From assembly GCA_938011315.1 (NCBI GenBank), contig CALLUG010000012.1, forward strand, positions 62,001 through 126,000: DNA of 64,000 bases, read 5' to 3'. Origin of the DNA: an uncultured Flavobacteriaceae bacterium (GTDB lineage: Bacteria > Bacteroidota > Bacteroidia > Flavobacteriales > Flavobacteriaceae). The translations under genes and the position numbers were made by a program. Position 1 is the stretch's first letter; each line of letters starts with the position of its first letter. The notes under the pieces are model-generated. The model worked only from the letters and a program-made list of their open reading frames with translations. It was not told the DNA's origin and did not search any database. Shown here piece after piece: positions 37,734-46,817 of this stretch.

Positions 37734-38795
37734 TTAAACATCGTCATAGTCTATAATAAGTGTTGCTGTTGTTGGTTCTGCCTGGCAAGTAAGCACCAAT
37801 CCTTCTGCTAATTCGGCATCAGTCAAAATATTATTTTGTCGCATTGTCGCACTTCCCTCCTTAATTCGAGCAATACAGCTGCTACAAACACCACCTTGGC
37901 AGGAATAAGGCACATCAATATTTTGTGATAATGCAACATCTAGAACTGAGTCTTTTTGAGACATCGTAAATGAGTTTTCAGTATCATCTACTATAATAGT
38001 AATTTGTGTTTTTCCTTTAGCAACCATTGGGGTATCACTCTTAGTGTGGTTACTAACACTACTCTTAAATAGCTCATAAAAAATAACCTCGTCCGAAATA
38101 GTATTATCTGCCAAGGTATTTCTTACTGTCTGTATCATTGCTTCTGGACCACAAATATAAAAAGCATCAATAGGGATGTTGTTATACTTATTTGTAATAA
38201 ATTGGTTTACCGTAGCACTATCAATTCTTCCAAATAAAGCACCTTCAATAGTGTTTTGACTAAACATAAACTGAAGATCAAACCGCGAACCATATTCAGC
38301 CTGTAAGGCCAAAAGCTGTGAGTAAAAAATAGTATCTTCTGGAGTTTTATTTCCATACACTAATACAAATTTACTATGCGTTTCCTCTTGCAAAACTGTT
38401 TTGGCAATACTCATTATAGGTGTAATACCACTTCCTGCAGCAAAGGCAACAATTGTTTTTTGAGTAGATGGATTTGGCAAAAACACAAATCTACCATTGG
38501 GTTTAGAAACCTCCAAAACATCCCCAACACGTAACGATGTATTAGCAAATACAGAAAAAACACCTTCACTTACCATTTTTACAACAACCTTAAGTTCGTT
38601 GCTTTTTGGGGAGACACAAAGTGAATAATCTCGACGAACGTCATTACCACCAATAGTTGCTTTTAGTGTAATATACTGTCCCGCTTTGAACGCAAATGTA
38701 GATTTTAAATTTTCTGGAACTAAAAAACTTATGACTACTGCGTTTGCAGTATTTTTAGTAATATCCTTTATAGTAAGATTGTGAAATTGAGCCAT
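37734..38795 (-). CDS. PaaE-like 2Fe-2S flavin oxidoreductase
   Basis: 353 residues. FAD-binding domain (RRDYSLCVSP, NGRFVF), NAD(P) domain (VAFAAGSGITPIMSIAKTVL, DAFYICGPEAMIQTVRNTL) and a C-terminal plant-type ferredoxin domain with VPYSCQGGVCSSCIARIKEG and a distal Cys in LTCQAEP. This is the layout of PaaE, reductase of phenylacetyl-CoA epoxidase, but no other paa genes are near, so the electron acceptor here is unknown. Monocistronic by appearance. Confidence 0.85.
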   Translation of the reverse strand: MAQFHNLTIKDITKNTANAVVISFLVPENLKSTFAFKAGQYITLKATIGGNDVRRDYSLCVSPKSNELKVVVKMVSEGVFSVFANTSLRVGDVLEVSKPNGRFVFLPNPSTQKTIVAFAAGSGITPIMSIAKTVLQEETHSKFVLVYGNKTPEDTIFYSQLLALQAEYGSRFDLQFMFSQNTIEGALFGRIDSATVNQFITNKYNNIPIDAFYICGPEAMIQTVRNTLADNTISDEVIFYELFKSSVSNHTKSDTPMVAKGKTQITIIVDDTENSFTMSQKDSVLDVALSQNIDVPYSCQGGVCSSCIARIKEGSATMRQNNILTDAELAEGLVLTCQAEPTTATLIIDYDDV

Positions 38796-38876
38796 TATAA
38801 TTTTTTTTCAAAAATAAGAAAGCGTAAGTCGTTTGTATTATATTTATGAAAAAAATAAGATATACCTGTTGTGTAT

Positions 38877-39149
38877 TTAGGCTAAGTTAGTTTTAAAAGC
38901 AGAAGTGTCTCTAGAAATTAAAAACTCTTTATACATTAAATTATCAGAATTTTTATAATCAGTAATCTTTTCAAAGCAAGACGTACAATCTGTATCTGAA
39001 ATGATAATTGCCACATAGTTTTTAATTGAATTACTTGGGTCTATTAAATTTATTATATCATTTTTTAAAGAAGTATTTGTGTGTTGATTACAAGAAAATA
39101 ATAATGCACTAATAAGTATTGTTAAACTCTTTAGAAAGTGTAAGCTCAT
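38877..39149 (-). CDS. small lipoprotein with CxxC, possibly truncated thioredoxin-fold
   Basis: 90 residues. Lipobox ALLFSC (Cys 19). VAIIISDTDCTSCFEKITDY carries a CxxC (CTSC) after a beta-strand, as in thioredoxin-like proteins, but the protein ends about 40 residues later without the rest of the fold. Either a truncated redoxin-type lipoprotein or a short family of its own. Starts 6 bases after the 383-residue lipoprotein gene, so co-transcribed with it. Confidence 0.5.
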   Translation of the reverse strand: MSLHFLKSLTILISALLFSCNQHTNTSLKNDIINLIDPSNSIKNYVAIIISDTDCTSCFEKITDYKNSDNLMYKEFLISRDTSAFKTNLA

Positions 39150-39155
39150 AGCGGT

Positions 39156-40307
39156 TTATTCTTGAATTTGACCAATGTAAAAAGTAGTAATGCCATTTAA
39201 ATCATCATACTTACTGACATCACTTTTTCGTATAATCACTTTATCTTTTGAATAAAAAGCAATTGGAACTCCAAAATTACTTGGGACTAATATGTCTTTC
39301 ATTATTTTTGAGTCATTAAATAATACATGTATCCAAATATTTAGATTTAGAGGTTTATAATCAGGGCCATCTATTGGATTTAATCTAAAATGATCAATAA
39401 CCTCATCTCTATCTTTAGCTTCCGTATAAACGACATAATCATTTATATCTGTTTTGTAATAACCTTCAATTATTGAGTTAGTAAAAAATTGAATTTCCTC
39501 TTCTAATTCTGATATATTAGAGTCACTCCCAAAAGGTATTTTCAACCTCTTATAGTGTTCTAGTTTTAAAGGAACTACCTTTATTAAATTAGTAGATAAT
39601 ACGTTGTATGTATATATATTACTGTCATTTGAATTTACAAAAGAATATTCATTTTTAATTTTATCTAATTGATGATAATAAACATAAGGATATGGGTAAA
39701 AAAAGTCTTTATTATTAAAATCGCTATTTTTTAGTGGGAAATCGGCGAAAAAAACTTGCGATGCATCACTATTGTTATGCCTTAATAAAAGTTTGTGATC
39801 TTGTTCGTAGAAATTTCTAAGAGAAGGGTCTCCATTAGGTTTATTTATTGATATAATTAATGAATCATTTATGACTGAGAAATTTGATATTGTAGAATAA
39901 TTATTAGGGATATTAATATTAATATTTTCTACTAAAACTCCATTAAAATTATAAACCTTAATCCCTTTGGATGAAGAAACACCTATTAAACTATCATTAA
40001 TAAATTTTAATGAGTAAGGTAAAATTTGCGATTTAAATTCACTGGGAGCTGAACCGAATTTATTAAATACCTTAATTTTATTATCTTTTAAATTGTAAAC
40101 ACCTATATCACTACTTATGTAATTGTAAATTAAAATATTATCCCCTATCATGTCAGTTAAAATTGCTGAAGAAAGTTCAACTTTTATCGAATCAATAATT
40201 GTTATCCTCGAATCAAGATAAGACGCAATACTTTTATTTTCTTTATTACAAGAAAGTATAATGCTTATAACGCATATAGTTATTGCAAATTTGAAAATTG
40301 AATTCAT
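39156..40307 (-). CDS. lipoprotein, probable six-bladed beta-propeller (DUF4221-like)
   Basis: 383 residues. Lipobox IILSC (Cys 20). The rest is a string of short beta-strand units with repeated DSLI/D-N-I patterns (DNILIYNYISSDIGVYNL, NKFGSAPSEFKSQILPYSL, INDSLIGVSSSKGIKVYNF), as in the six-bladed propeller lipoproteins of Bacteroidota. A second protein of similar type is encoded at 59889-61097. Function unknown; surface or periplasmic sensor or binding role is possible. Confidence 0.6.
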   Translation of the reverse strand: MNSIFKFAITICVISIILSCNKENKSIASYLDSRITIIDSIKVELSSAILTDMIGDNILIYNYISSDIGVYNLKDNKIKVFNKFGSAPSEFKSQILPYSLKFINDSLIGVSSSKGIKVYNFNGVLVENININIPNNYSTISNFSVINDSLIISINKPNGDPSLRNFYEQDHKLLLRHNNSDASQVFFADFPLKNSDFNNKDFFYPYPYVYYHQLDKIKNEYSFVNSNDSNIYTYNVLSTNLIKVVPLKLEHYKRLKIPFGSDSNISELEEEIQFFTNSIIEGYYKTDINDYVVYTEAKDRDEVIDHFRLNPIDGPDYKPLNLNIWIHVLFNDSKIMKDILVPSNFGVPIAFYSKDKVIIRKSDVSKYDDLNGITTFYIGQIQE

Positions 40308-40453
40308 CTGTTTTCATTAAAAAGTTATAAAGATCAATGTTAATGATTTAAACATTCTAAAACAACTCTTTACGTATAAAATACTAGACAAAGACACGAT
40401 AGAAATGGAAATAGTAGTCGATACTACCAGTGGTAAACCAGGGCAAACTCATC

Positions 40454-40675
40454 TCTGACGCCTAAAATTTTGACTAGATAGTTATTGTTATAAGCAGCTT
40501 TAGTCTTTTTACCTTTAAGTTCTTGCCTAGTTATTCAACGAAGGCAACATCTAAGCACCAGTATAATTTATTTTCAATACCCCAATGTAATCGAATGGTT
40601 TTTGCAATTTTTCTGCATTTATCTCTAAGCTTGTGGTGTAATATCTGATTGCTGTTTTGTTAGTTTTATCTGACT
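40454..40675 (-). pseudogene. ISAs1-family transposase remnant
   Basis: Read on the minus strand in shifting frames: TAIRYYTTSLEINAEK, then after a frameshift TIRLHWGIENKLYWCLDVAF ending in a stop, then in another frame LKGKKTKAAYNNNYLVKIL up to the inverted repeat. These match the ISAs1 pattern (RYYISSL, RxHWxIENKLHWxLDVxF, and the C-terminal KGKRxKAGWDNDYLLKIL). The segment between LDVAF and LKGKK, which normally holds EDxSRxRxGNAAxN, is deleted. At least two frameshifts and one deletion; not functional. Confidence 0.75.
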
Positions 40676-40694
40676 TTTTAAAATAGTTAAAGTA

Positions 40695-40739
40695 TTGATT
40701 ATTAGAGTGATATGCTAAATATCAATAACTAATAATCAA
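40695..40739. other. nested palindrome inside the ISAs1 remnant
   Basis: TTGATTATTAG (40695-40705) and CTAATAATCAA (40729-40739) are perfect 11-bp complements, with TGATAT...ATATCA nested inside. It lies between the transposase remnant and the right terminal repeat. No T-run follows; it may be a leftover of the transposase 5' region. Confidence 0.4.
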
Positions 40740-40970
40740 CTGAATTTTAATTGTTTATGTTAAAATATAATCCTCCAAAATCATTCAAAAAGTATGAGTT
40801 TGCCCTGTATAAAGAAGCACAATAGCATAAAATACATATAAAAATCACTAAATTGCATACCAAAATATGTAGTGTTCATTTTAAATAATATAGGATTGAC
40901 TCAATATTTTTAAAATCACTTTATTACAACTTTTATAAGCTCAAAATTAAACTCATAAGCTAGGCACATT

Positions 40971-42461
40971 ATGTTTAAATACGGAATAGACACCTTATCC
41001 ACTCACACAGTATTAGCAATATCTCGAAACAAAACTAAAGCTGTATTAACACAAGAAGCCATTAAAAACGTAACGCTCTGTAGAGAAAAAGTAGAAAGTA
41101 TAGCAAATTCTAACAAAGCTGTTTATGGTATAAACACAGGTTTTGGTCCTTTATGCGACGTACAAATTTCGCCGCAAGAAACTAGCAAACTCCAAGAAAA
41201 CTTGCTAATAACTCACGCCGTAGGTGTAGGAAATCCAATTGCAAAATCGATATCAAAACTTATGCTGGTATGTAAAGTTCATGCACTATGCCAAGGGTTT
41301 TCCGGAATAAGATTAAGCGTTATACAGCGCATTATATATTTTATAGAACACGACTTAATTCCTGTAGTGCCAGAGCAAGGATCGGTAGGAGCTTCTGGCG
41401 ATTTAGCACCGTTATCGCACTTATTTTTGCCCTTACTAGGCGAAGGAGAATTTTGGGATAATAACAAAATAGTACCCGCCAACCAAATACTAAAGCAACA
41501 CAAACTAGATCCTATACAGCTAAAGGCGAAAGAGGGTTTAGCCTTAATAAATGGAACACAATTTATTTTAGCACACACTATTGTTGGCTTAGAAAAAATG
41601 GAATACCTACTAGACCTAGCAGATGTTTCTGGAGCGATGAGTATAGAGGGCTATCAAGGGAGTGAGTCTCCTTTTAAAGATGCTTTGCATACTATTAGAC
41701 CCTTTAAGGGGACTCTAAAAGTGGCAGAACATATGCGGTTATTATTTAAAGATTCGCAAAACATGGTTTCACACCAAAATTGCGAACGCATACAAGACCC
41801 TTACTCTATGCGTTGTATCCCTCAAGTTCATGGGGCTTCTAGAAATGCTTATTACCATTTACAAGAACTGGCAGAGATAGAATTGAACTCTGTAACAGAC
41901 AATCCCATTGTACTAAGCATAGACGAAACAATTTCTGGAGGAAATTTTCATGGACAACCCTTAGCAATGGCTTTAGATTATGCCTCTATAGCAGCAGCAG
42001 AGTTAGGCAATATTTCCGATAGGCGATCATATTTATTATTAGAAGGTAAGTCTGGTTTACCACGATTACTAACCGAAAGTGGCGGACTAAATTCCGGGTT
42101 TATGATTCCACAATACACTACTGCAGCCTTAGTTTCAGAAAACAAATCACTCTGCTTTCCGCCATCGGCAGACAGCATTCCAACTTCTTTAGGACAAGAA
42201 GATCATGTTTCTATGGGGAGTATTTCAGGAAGAAAGTTTAATCAAATTTTAAATAATTTAGAAAAAATTTTAGCCATAGAACTTATGTACGCCGCACAAG
42301 CTTTAGAGTTTAGAAGGCCAAATACATTTTCCTCAATACTAGAAAAAAATTACGCTTTAATTCGTACAAAAGTAGCTAAACTAGAAGACGACCGAATACT
42401 AAAATACGATATAGATGCTATGATTACGATGGTTAACAATAAATTATTTACGGTAAATTGA
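40971..42461 (+). CDS. hutH: histidine ammonia-lyase
   Basis: 496 residues. Removes ammonia from L-histidine to give urocanate, first step of degradation. YGINTGFGPLCDVQI, the MIO prosthetic-group triad ASG in EQGSVGASGDLAPLSHLFLPL (about residues 141-143), and QDPYSMRCIPQVHGASRNAY plus NPIVLSIDETISGGNFHGQPLA. First gene of hutHUIG, transcribed into hutU 14 bases later. Upstream DNA is the ISAs1 remnant, which may have displaced an older upstream neighbour; no hut regulator is in the window. Confidence 0.95.
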   Translation: MFKYGIDTLSTHTVLAISRNKTKAVLTQEAIKNVTLCREKVESIANSNKAVYGINTGFGPLCDVQISPQETSKLQENLLITHAVGVGNPIAKSISKLMLVCKVHALCQGFSGIRLSVIQRIIYFIEHDLIPVVPEQGSVGASGDLAPLSHLFLPLLGEGEFWDNNKIVPANQILKQHKLDPIQLKAKEGLALINGTQFILAHTIVGLEKMEYLLDLADVSGAMSIEGYQGSESPFKDALHTIRPFKGTLKVAEHMRLLFKDSQNMVSHQNCERIQDPYSMRCIPQVHGASRNAYYHLQELAEIELNSVTDNPIVLSIDETISGGNFHGQPLAMALDYASIAAAELGNISDRRSYLLLEGKSGLPRLLTESGGLNSGFMIPQYTTAALVSENKSLCFPPSADSIPTSLGQEDHVSMGSISGRKFNQILNNLEKILAIELMYAAQALEFRRPNTFSSILEKNYALIRTKVAKLEDDRILKYDIDAMITMVNNKLFTVN

Positions 42462-42475
42462 GACACAAATAAGCT

Positions 42476-44473
42476 ATGGATTTTAAAACAGAAATACGAC
42501 AAGGGATTCCTTCAAAATTGCCAGAAAAACCAAAAAAACGAAACCAGGAAAATAGAGCTCCAAAACGAAAAGATATTTTGTCTAAAGACGAAAAAAAATT
42601 AGCAATACGCAATGCGCTAAGGTATTTCCCTTCAGAATGGCATCGAGAGTTAGCCATAGAATTTGCAGATGAGCTAAAAACCTATGGTCGTATTTATATG
42701 TTTCGGTTTAAGCCAAGTTATGACATTTATGCAAGACCAATAGAGGAGTACCCCGCAAAATCTAAGCAAGCAGCAGCTATTATGCTAATGATTCAAAATA
42801 ATCTAAATCCAGATATAGCACAGCACCCTAACGAGTTAATTACCTATGGTGGTAATGGTGCTGTATTTCAAAACTGGGCACAGTACTTACTAACAATGCA
42901 GTATTTGGCAACACTTAGCGATACACAAACATTACATATATATTCGGGGCACCCTATGGGTTTATTTCCATCATCTAAAGAAGCTCCAAGAGTGGTTGTA
43001 ACCAATGGTATGATGATTCCTAATTACTCACAGCCAGACGATTGGGAAAAATTTAATGCTCTAGGCGTAACACAGTACGGACAGATGACGGCAGGATCCT
43101 ATATGTATATAGGGCCACAAGGCATTGTGCATGGCACAACCATTACCGTAATGAACGCATTTCGAAAAATTTTGAAACCCAAGGATAGTCCTAAAGGAAA
43201 ACTATTTTTAACAGCAGGTTTGGGTGGTATGAGTGGTGCGCAACCAAAAGCAGGAAACATAGCAGGTTGCATTACTATTTGTGCAGAAATAAACCCTAAA
43301 GCAGCTACAAAACGCCATAAGCAAGGTTGGGTAGACCTTCTTATTAGCGATATAGATGACTTAATAACACGAGTAAAACAAGCACAACAAACAGACGAGG
43401 TCGTCTCTATAGCGTATATTGGAAATATTATTGATGTGTGGGAATCTTTTTACGACGCTAATATTTTTGTGCATATTGGTTCCGATCAAACCTCATTACA
43501 CATCCCTTGGACAGGGGGGTACTACCCTGTAGGACTTAGTTACGAGGCTTCCAATAAACTGCTTAGAGAGCAACCCGAAGTGTTTAAATTAAATGTACAG
43601 CAATCCTTACGTAGACATGCAGAAGCTATAAATAAACACGCTGCTAGAGGAACTTACTTTTTCGATTATGGTAATGCCTTTTTATTAGAAAGTGCTCGTG
43701 CTGGTGCTGATGTAATGGCAAAAAACAAAATAGATTTTAAGTATCCATCTTATGTACAAGATATTTTGGGCCCTATGTGTTTCGATTATGGTTTCGGACC
43801 ATTTCGTTGGGTATGTGCCTCAGGAAAACCAGAAGACTTAGATGTCACAGACACGATTGCAATGAACGTGCTGCAAGATATGATGAATAATGCTCCAGCC
43901 GAAATCCAACAACAACTGCAAGATAATATTACTTGGATAAAAAATGCAAAACAAAACAAAATGGTGGTTGGTTCTCAAGCACGAATTTTGTATGCCGATG
44001 CCGAAGGACGTTCTAAAATAGCTCAAGCCTTTAATAACGCCATTGCAACACAAACGATAGGCCCTGTAATATTAGGTCGAGACCATCACGATGTTAGTGG
44101 CACAGACTCTCCATATAGAGAAACCTCAAATATTTATGACGGTAGTAAATTTACTGCCGATATGGCAATACACAATGTTATTGGAGATAGTTTTAGAGGA
44201 GCTACTTGGGTGTCTATTCACAACGGTGGTGGCGTTGGTTGGGGAGAAGTTATAAATGGGGGCTTTGGACTGTTGCTAGATGGAACCCCAGAAGCAGAAA
44301 CACGCTTAAAAAACATGCTGTTTTACGATGTTAATAATGGTATTGCACGCAGAAGTTGGGCTAGAAACCAAGAAGCTATTTTTGCAATTAAACGAGAAAT
44401 GCAGCGTAATCCTAACCTAAAAGTAACCTTGCCAAATGTGGTAGAAGATGAGGTGTTAAACACATTATTTTAA
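42476..44473 (+). CDS. hutU: urocanate hydratase
   Basis: 665 residues, longer than the ~556 of Pseudomonas or Bacillus HutU because of an N-terminal extension and internal inserts. Hydrates urocanate to imidazolonepropionate with NAD as a tightly bound cofactor. YGGNGAVFQNWAQYLLTMQYL, SGHPMGLFPSSKEAPRVVVTNGMMIPNYS (split here into SGHPMGLFPS and VVVTNGMMIPNYS), LTAGLGGMSGAQPKAG, and WVSIHNGGGVGWGEVINGGF near the C-terminus are the family hallmarks. Stop overlaps the hutI start. Confidence 0.95.
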   Translation: MDFKTEIRQGIPSKLPEKPKKRNQENRAPKRKDILSKDEKKLAIRNALRYFPSEWHRELAIEFADELKTYGRIYMFRFKPSYDIYARPIEEYPAKSKQAAAIMLMIQNNLNPDIAQHPNELITYGGNGAVFQNWAQYLLTMQYLATLSDTQTLHIYSGHPMGLFPSSKEAPRVVVTNGMMIPNYSQPDDWEKFNALGVTQYGQMTAGSYMYIGPQGIVHGTTITVMNAFRKILKPKDSPKGKLFLTAGLGGMSGAQPKAGNIAGCITICAEINPKAATKRHKQGWVDLLISDIDDLITRVKQAQQTDEVVSIAYIGNIIDVWESFYDANIFVHIGSDQTSLHIPWTGGYYPVGLSYEASNKLLREQPEVFKLNVQQSLRRHAEAINKHAARGTYFFDYGNAFLLESARAGADVMAKNKIDFKYPSYVQDILGPMCFDYGFGPFRWVCASGKPEDLDVTDTIAMNVLQDMMNNAPAEIQQQLQDNITWIKNAKQNKMVVGSQARILYADAEGRSKIAQAFNNAIATQTIGPVILGRDHHDVSGTDSPYRETSNIYDGSKFTADMAIHNVIGDSFRGATWVSIHNGGGVGWGEVINGGFGLLLDGTPEAETRLKNMLFYDVNNGIARRSWARNQEAIFAIKREMQRNPNLKVTLPNVVEDEVLNTLF

Positions 44474-45711
44474 TGCGAATTATATTCAAACATATAAAAG
44501 AATTACTTCAAGTAAGACCCAAGTCTGTAAGCTTTGTATCTGGCAAAGAAATGAGCAAATTGCCAACTATAAAAAATGCATATTTAATTATTGAAGACGA
44601 AACAATTTTAAATTTTGGACCAATGTCAGAATGTCCAAACCTTAAGTTCGATCAAGTTATTAATGCTACAGGACAAATACTATTGCCCTCATGGTGCGAC
44701 TCGCATACCCATATTGTATATGCAGGACATCGTGAAGGTGAGTTTGTAGACCGTATCAATGGTCTATCTTACGAAGACATTGCTAATAATGGTGGTGGCA
44801 TATTGAACTCTGCAAAAAAATTACAAGAAACCTCCGAAGACGACTTGTACAAACAAAGTAAACAACGCCTAGTTGATGTAATGCAATTAGGTACAGGCGC
44901 TATAGAAATTAAATCGGGATATGGCTTAACCACAGACGCCGAGTTAAAAATGCTTAGAGTAATTAAACGCTTAAAAGAAACTTACCCCATAGAGATTAAA
45001 GCCACATTTTTAGGCGCACATGCTATACCCTTAAAATATAAAACCAATGCACAAGCTTATATACAATTACTAATTGATGAGCTTATTCCTAAAGTAGCAA
45101 AACACCAACTAGCAGAGTATATTGATGTGTTTTGCGAAACAGGATATTTTTCTGTACAAGATACAGCACAAATTTTAGAAGCAGGAGCGCGCTATGGTTT
45201 AATTCCAAAAATTCATGTTAACCAATTTACAGCAATAGGAGGCGTACAGTTGGGCGTAAAACACAAAGCCTTATCTGTAGATCATCTAGAAGAATTGCGA
45301 GATCAAGATCTACAAGCCTTACAAAATACAGCAACAATGCCTGTTGCACTACCTGCCTGTTCTTTTTTCTTAGGTATCCCTTATACTCCAGCTCGAAAAA
45401 TGATAGACGCAGGATTGCCCTTAGCAATAGCCACAGATTATAACCCTGGATCTACACCTTCTGGAAATATGAATTTTGTAGTATCTACTGCTTGTATAAA
45501 AATGAAAATGACACCAGAAGAAGCCATTAATGCCGCAACCATTAACGGTGCTTATGCTATGGGGTTAGAGCATAAAGTAGGGTCGATTACTAAAGGGAAA
45601 CTCGCCAATTTAATTCTAACAAAACCTATAAGCTCTTATGGATTTATACCTTATTCCTTTGGGGAATCTCAAATAGATAGCTTATACATAAAAGGGCAAA
45701 AAATGTCATAA
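44473..45711 (+). CDS. hutI: imidazolonepropionase
   Basis: 412 residues, amidohydrolase. Opens the imidazolone ring to N-formimidoyl-L-glutamate. LLPSWCDSHTHIVYAGHREGEF holds the HxH metal site, GTGAIEIKSGYGLTTDAELKML, IKATFLGAHAIP, VFCETGYFSV, KIHVNQFTAIGG and ATDYNPGSTPSGNM complete the active site. Starts at the last base of hutU's stop and is followed by hutG 16 bases later. Confidence 0.95.
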   Translation: MRIIFKHIKELLQVRPKSVSFVSGKEMSKLPTIKNAYLIIEDETILNFGPMSECPNLKFDQVINATGQILLPSWCDSHTHIVYAGHREGEFVDRINGLSYEDIANNGGGILNSAKKLQETSEDDLYKQSKQRLVDVMQLGTGAIEIKSGYGLTTDAELKMLRVIKRLKETYPIEIKATFLGAHAIPLKYKTNAQAYIQLLIDELIPKVAKHQLAEYIDVFCETGYFSVQDTAQILEAGARYGLIPKIHVNQFTAIGGVQLGVKHKALSVDHLEELRDQDLQALQNTATMPVALPACSFFLGIPYTPARKMIDAGLPLAIATDYNPGSTPSGNMNFVVSTACIKMKMTPEEAINAATINGAYAMGLEHKVGSITKGKLANLILTKPISSYGFIPYSFGESQIDSLYIKGQKMS

Positions 45712-45727
45712 CTTAATTCATATTATA

Positions 45728-46717
45728 ATGATACAAGATCAGTTAACAGTAGGTTATAAAGAAGGACAAAAAGCAAACTGGACAGGACGATTATCGGCAG
45801 CCAACTTACCTCCTCAATATTGGCATCAAATCATTGCATTAAGGAATATAAATACGATAGAAACACAAGTCGATTTTAATATTGGACTAATAGGTTATGC
45901 CTGCGACGAAGGTGTGCGTAGAAATCTAGGAAATGTGGGCGCAGTACAGGGCCCCAAAGTATTAAGAGAAAAGCTATCTACCTTACCCGTACATTTTAAG
46001 GGTATGCAGGTAGCAGACTTAGGCGATATCATTTGTGTTGATCAACATATGGAAGATTGCCAAAAGGCTTTGTCTAAAAGCATTACAAAACTACTTAAAC
46101 ACAATGTGTTTCCTATTGTTATTGGGGGAGGGCATGATATGGCTTATGGGCACTACTTGGGAATTAAAAACTTTACTAAACAAAAAAGCGTTGGAATTAT
46201 AAATTTTGATGCACATTTTGATTTAAGACCCGTAAGCAGTTTGCCAAATTCTGGAACTCCTTTCAACCAAATTTCTAAACATTTACAGTCCTCTGGAACT
46301 CCGTTACATTACTTTGCCATAGGAATTCAAAAACAATCAAACACAAAAGAATTGTTTGCTATTGCAAAGCAAGAAGGTGTTACTTACGCTTATAACACCG
46401 AGTGTGAGTCTGGTAAAGATATAGAGGCTTTACAACTAAAGTTAAGTGCGTTTATGCAAAGTGTAGATTATCTTTATATTACTATAGATATGGACGGTTT
46501 TTCTTCGGCATATGCTCCTGGAGTAAGTGCAGCATCACCTTTTGGCTTTACGCCTAAGTTTGTGTACACAATGTTAGCCTTTTTGTTTCGTAGTAAGAAA
46601 GTAATTTCTTGCGATATTGCAGAGCTAAACCCTGTTGTAGATTTTAATAAACATACGTCGAGCTTAGCAGCTAAGCTTGTAGATGTTATTGTTGAAAATT
46701 GTTGTAAATTGGTCTAA
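45728..46717 (+). CDS. hutG: formimidoylglutamase
   Basis: 329 residues, arginase/agmatinase fold. Hydrolyses N-formimidoyl-glutamate to glutamate and formamide. Mn-binding motifs: PIVIGGGHDMAYGHYLGI, GIINFDAHFDLRPV and YITIDMDGFSSAYAPGVSA. Completes hutHUIG, turning histidine into glutamate. Tail to tail with the ovothiol-type operon. Confidence 0.92.
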   Translation: MIQDQLTVGYKEGQKANWTGRLSAANLPPQYWHQIIALRNINTIETQVDFNIGLIGYACDEGVRRNLGNVGAVQGPKVLREKLSTLPVHFKGMQVADLGDIICVDQHMEDCQKALSKSITKLLKHNVFPIVIGGGHDMAYGHYLGIKNFTKQKSVGIINFDAHFDLRPVSSLPNSGTPFNQISKHLQSSGTPLHYFAIGIQKQSNTKELFAIAKQEGVTYAYNTECESGKDIEALQLKLSAFMQSVDYLYITIDMDGFSSAYAPGVSAASPFGFTPKFVYTMLAFLFRSKKVISCDIAELNPVVDFNKHTSSLAAKLVDVIVENCCKLV

Positions 46718-46735
46718 GATATATATTTGCAAATC

Positions 46736-46815
46736 TTACTCGAGTTCTAGAGTTGGCAATCATTATTTTCAAAAACCCGATGGCACATACATAGAACTAC
46801 TAATGTTGTACACAC
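46736..46815 (+). pseudogene. possible remnant of a VOC/glyoxalase-family gene
   Basis: In the frame following hutG a short open stretch reads VGNHYFQKPDGTYIELL before a stop at 46831. This resembles the C-terminal metal-binding end of VOC-superfamily proteins (GxxxxFxDPDGNxIEL). No start or upstream half is present. Short, so chance similarity cannot be ruled out. Confidence 0.3.
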
Positions 46816-46817
46816 AA

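Larger units (their letters stand above)
40439..40807 (-). mobile_element. internally deleted ISAs1-family element with intact 14-bp ends
   Basis: CAGGGCAAACTCAT (40439-40452) and ATGAGTTTGCCCTG (40794-40807) are perfect 14-bp inverted repeats 369 bp apart. Between them the minus strand holds pieces of an ISAs1-family transposase C-terminus. Intact ISAs1 elements are about 1.2-1.4 kb, so roughly 1 kb is missing. No target-site duplication is visible at the edges. Sits in the 663-bp gap between a lipoprotein gene and hutH. Confidence 0.75.

Noticed and set aside
37734-38795. Assigning the PaaE-like reductase to phenylacetate breakdown
   Set aside because: No paaABCD or other phenylacetate genes are present in the window; similar reductases serve other oxygenases.
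41279-42178. Long open frames on the minus strand of hutH and similar antisense frames elsewhere
   Set aside because: They lie fully inside strongly conserved genes on the opposite strand and have no family resemblance or start signals; they are frame shadows.
46721-46732. TATATTTG between hutG and the ovoB-like gene as a promoter
   Set aside because: It points into the 3' end of a convergent gene and no credible downstream gene exists; probably a chance match in AT-rich DNA.
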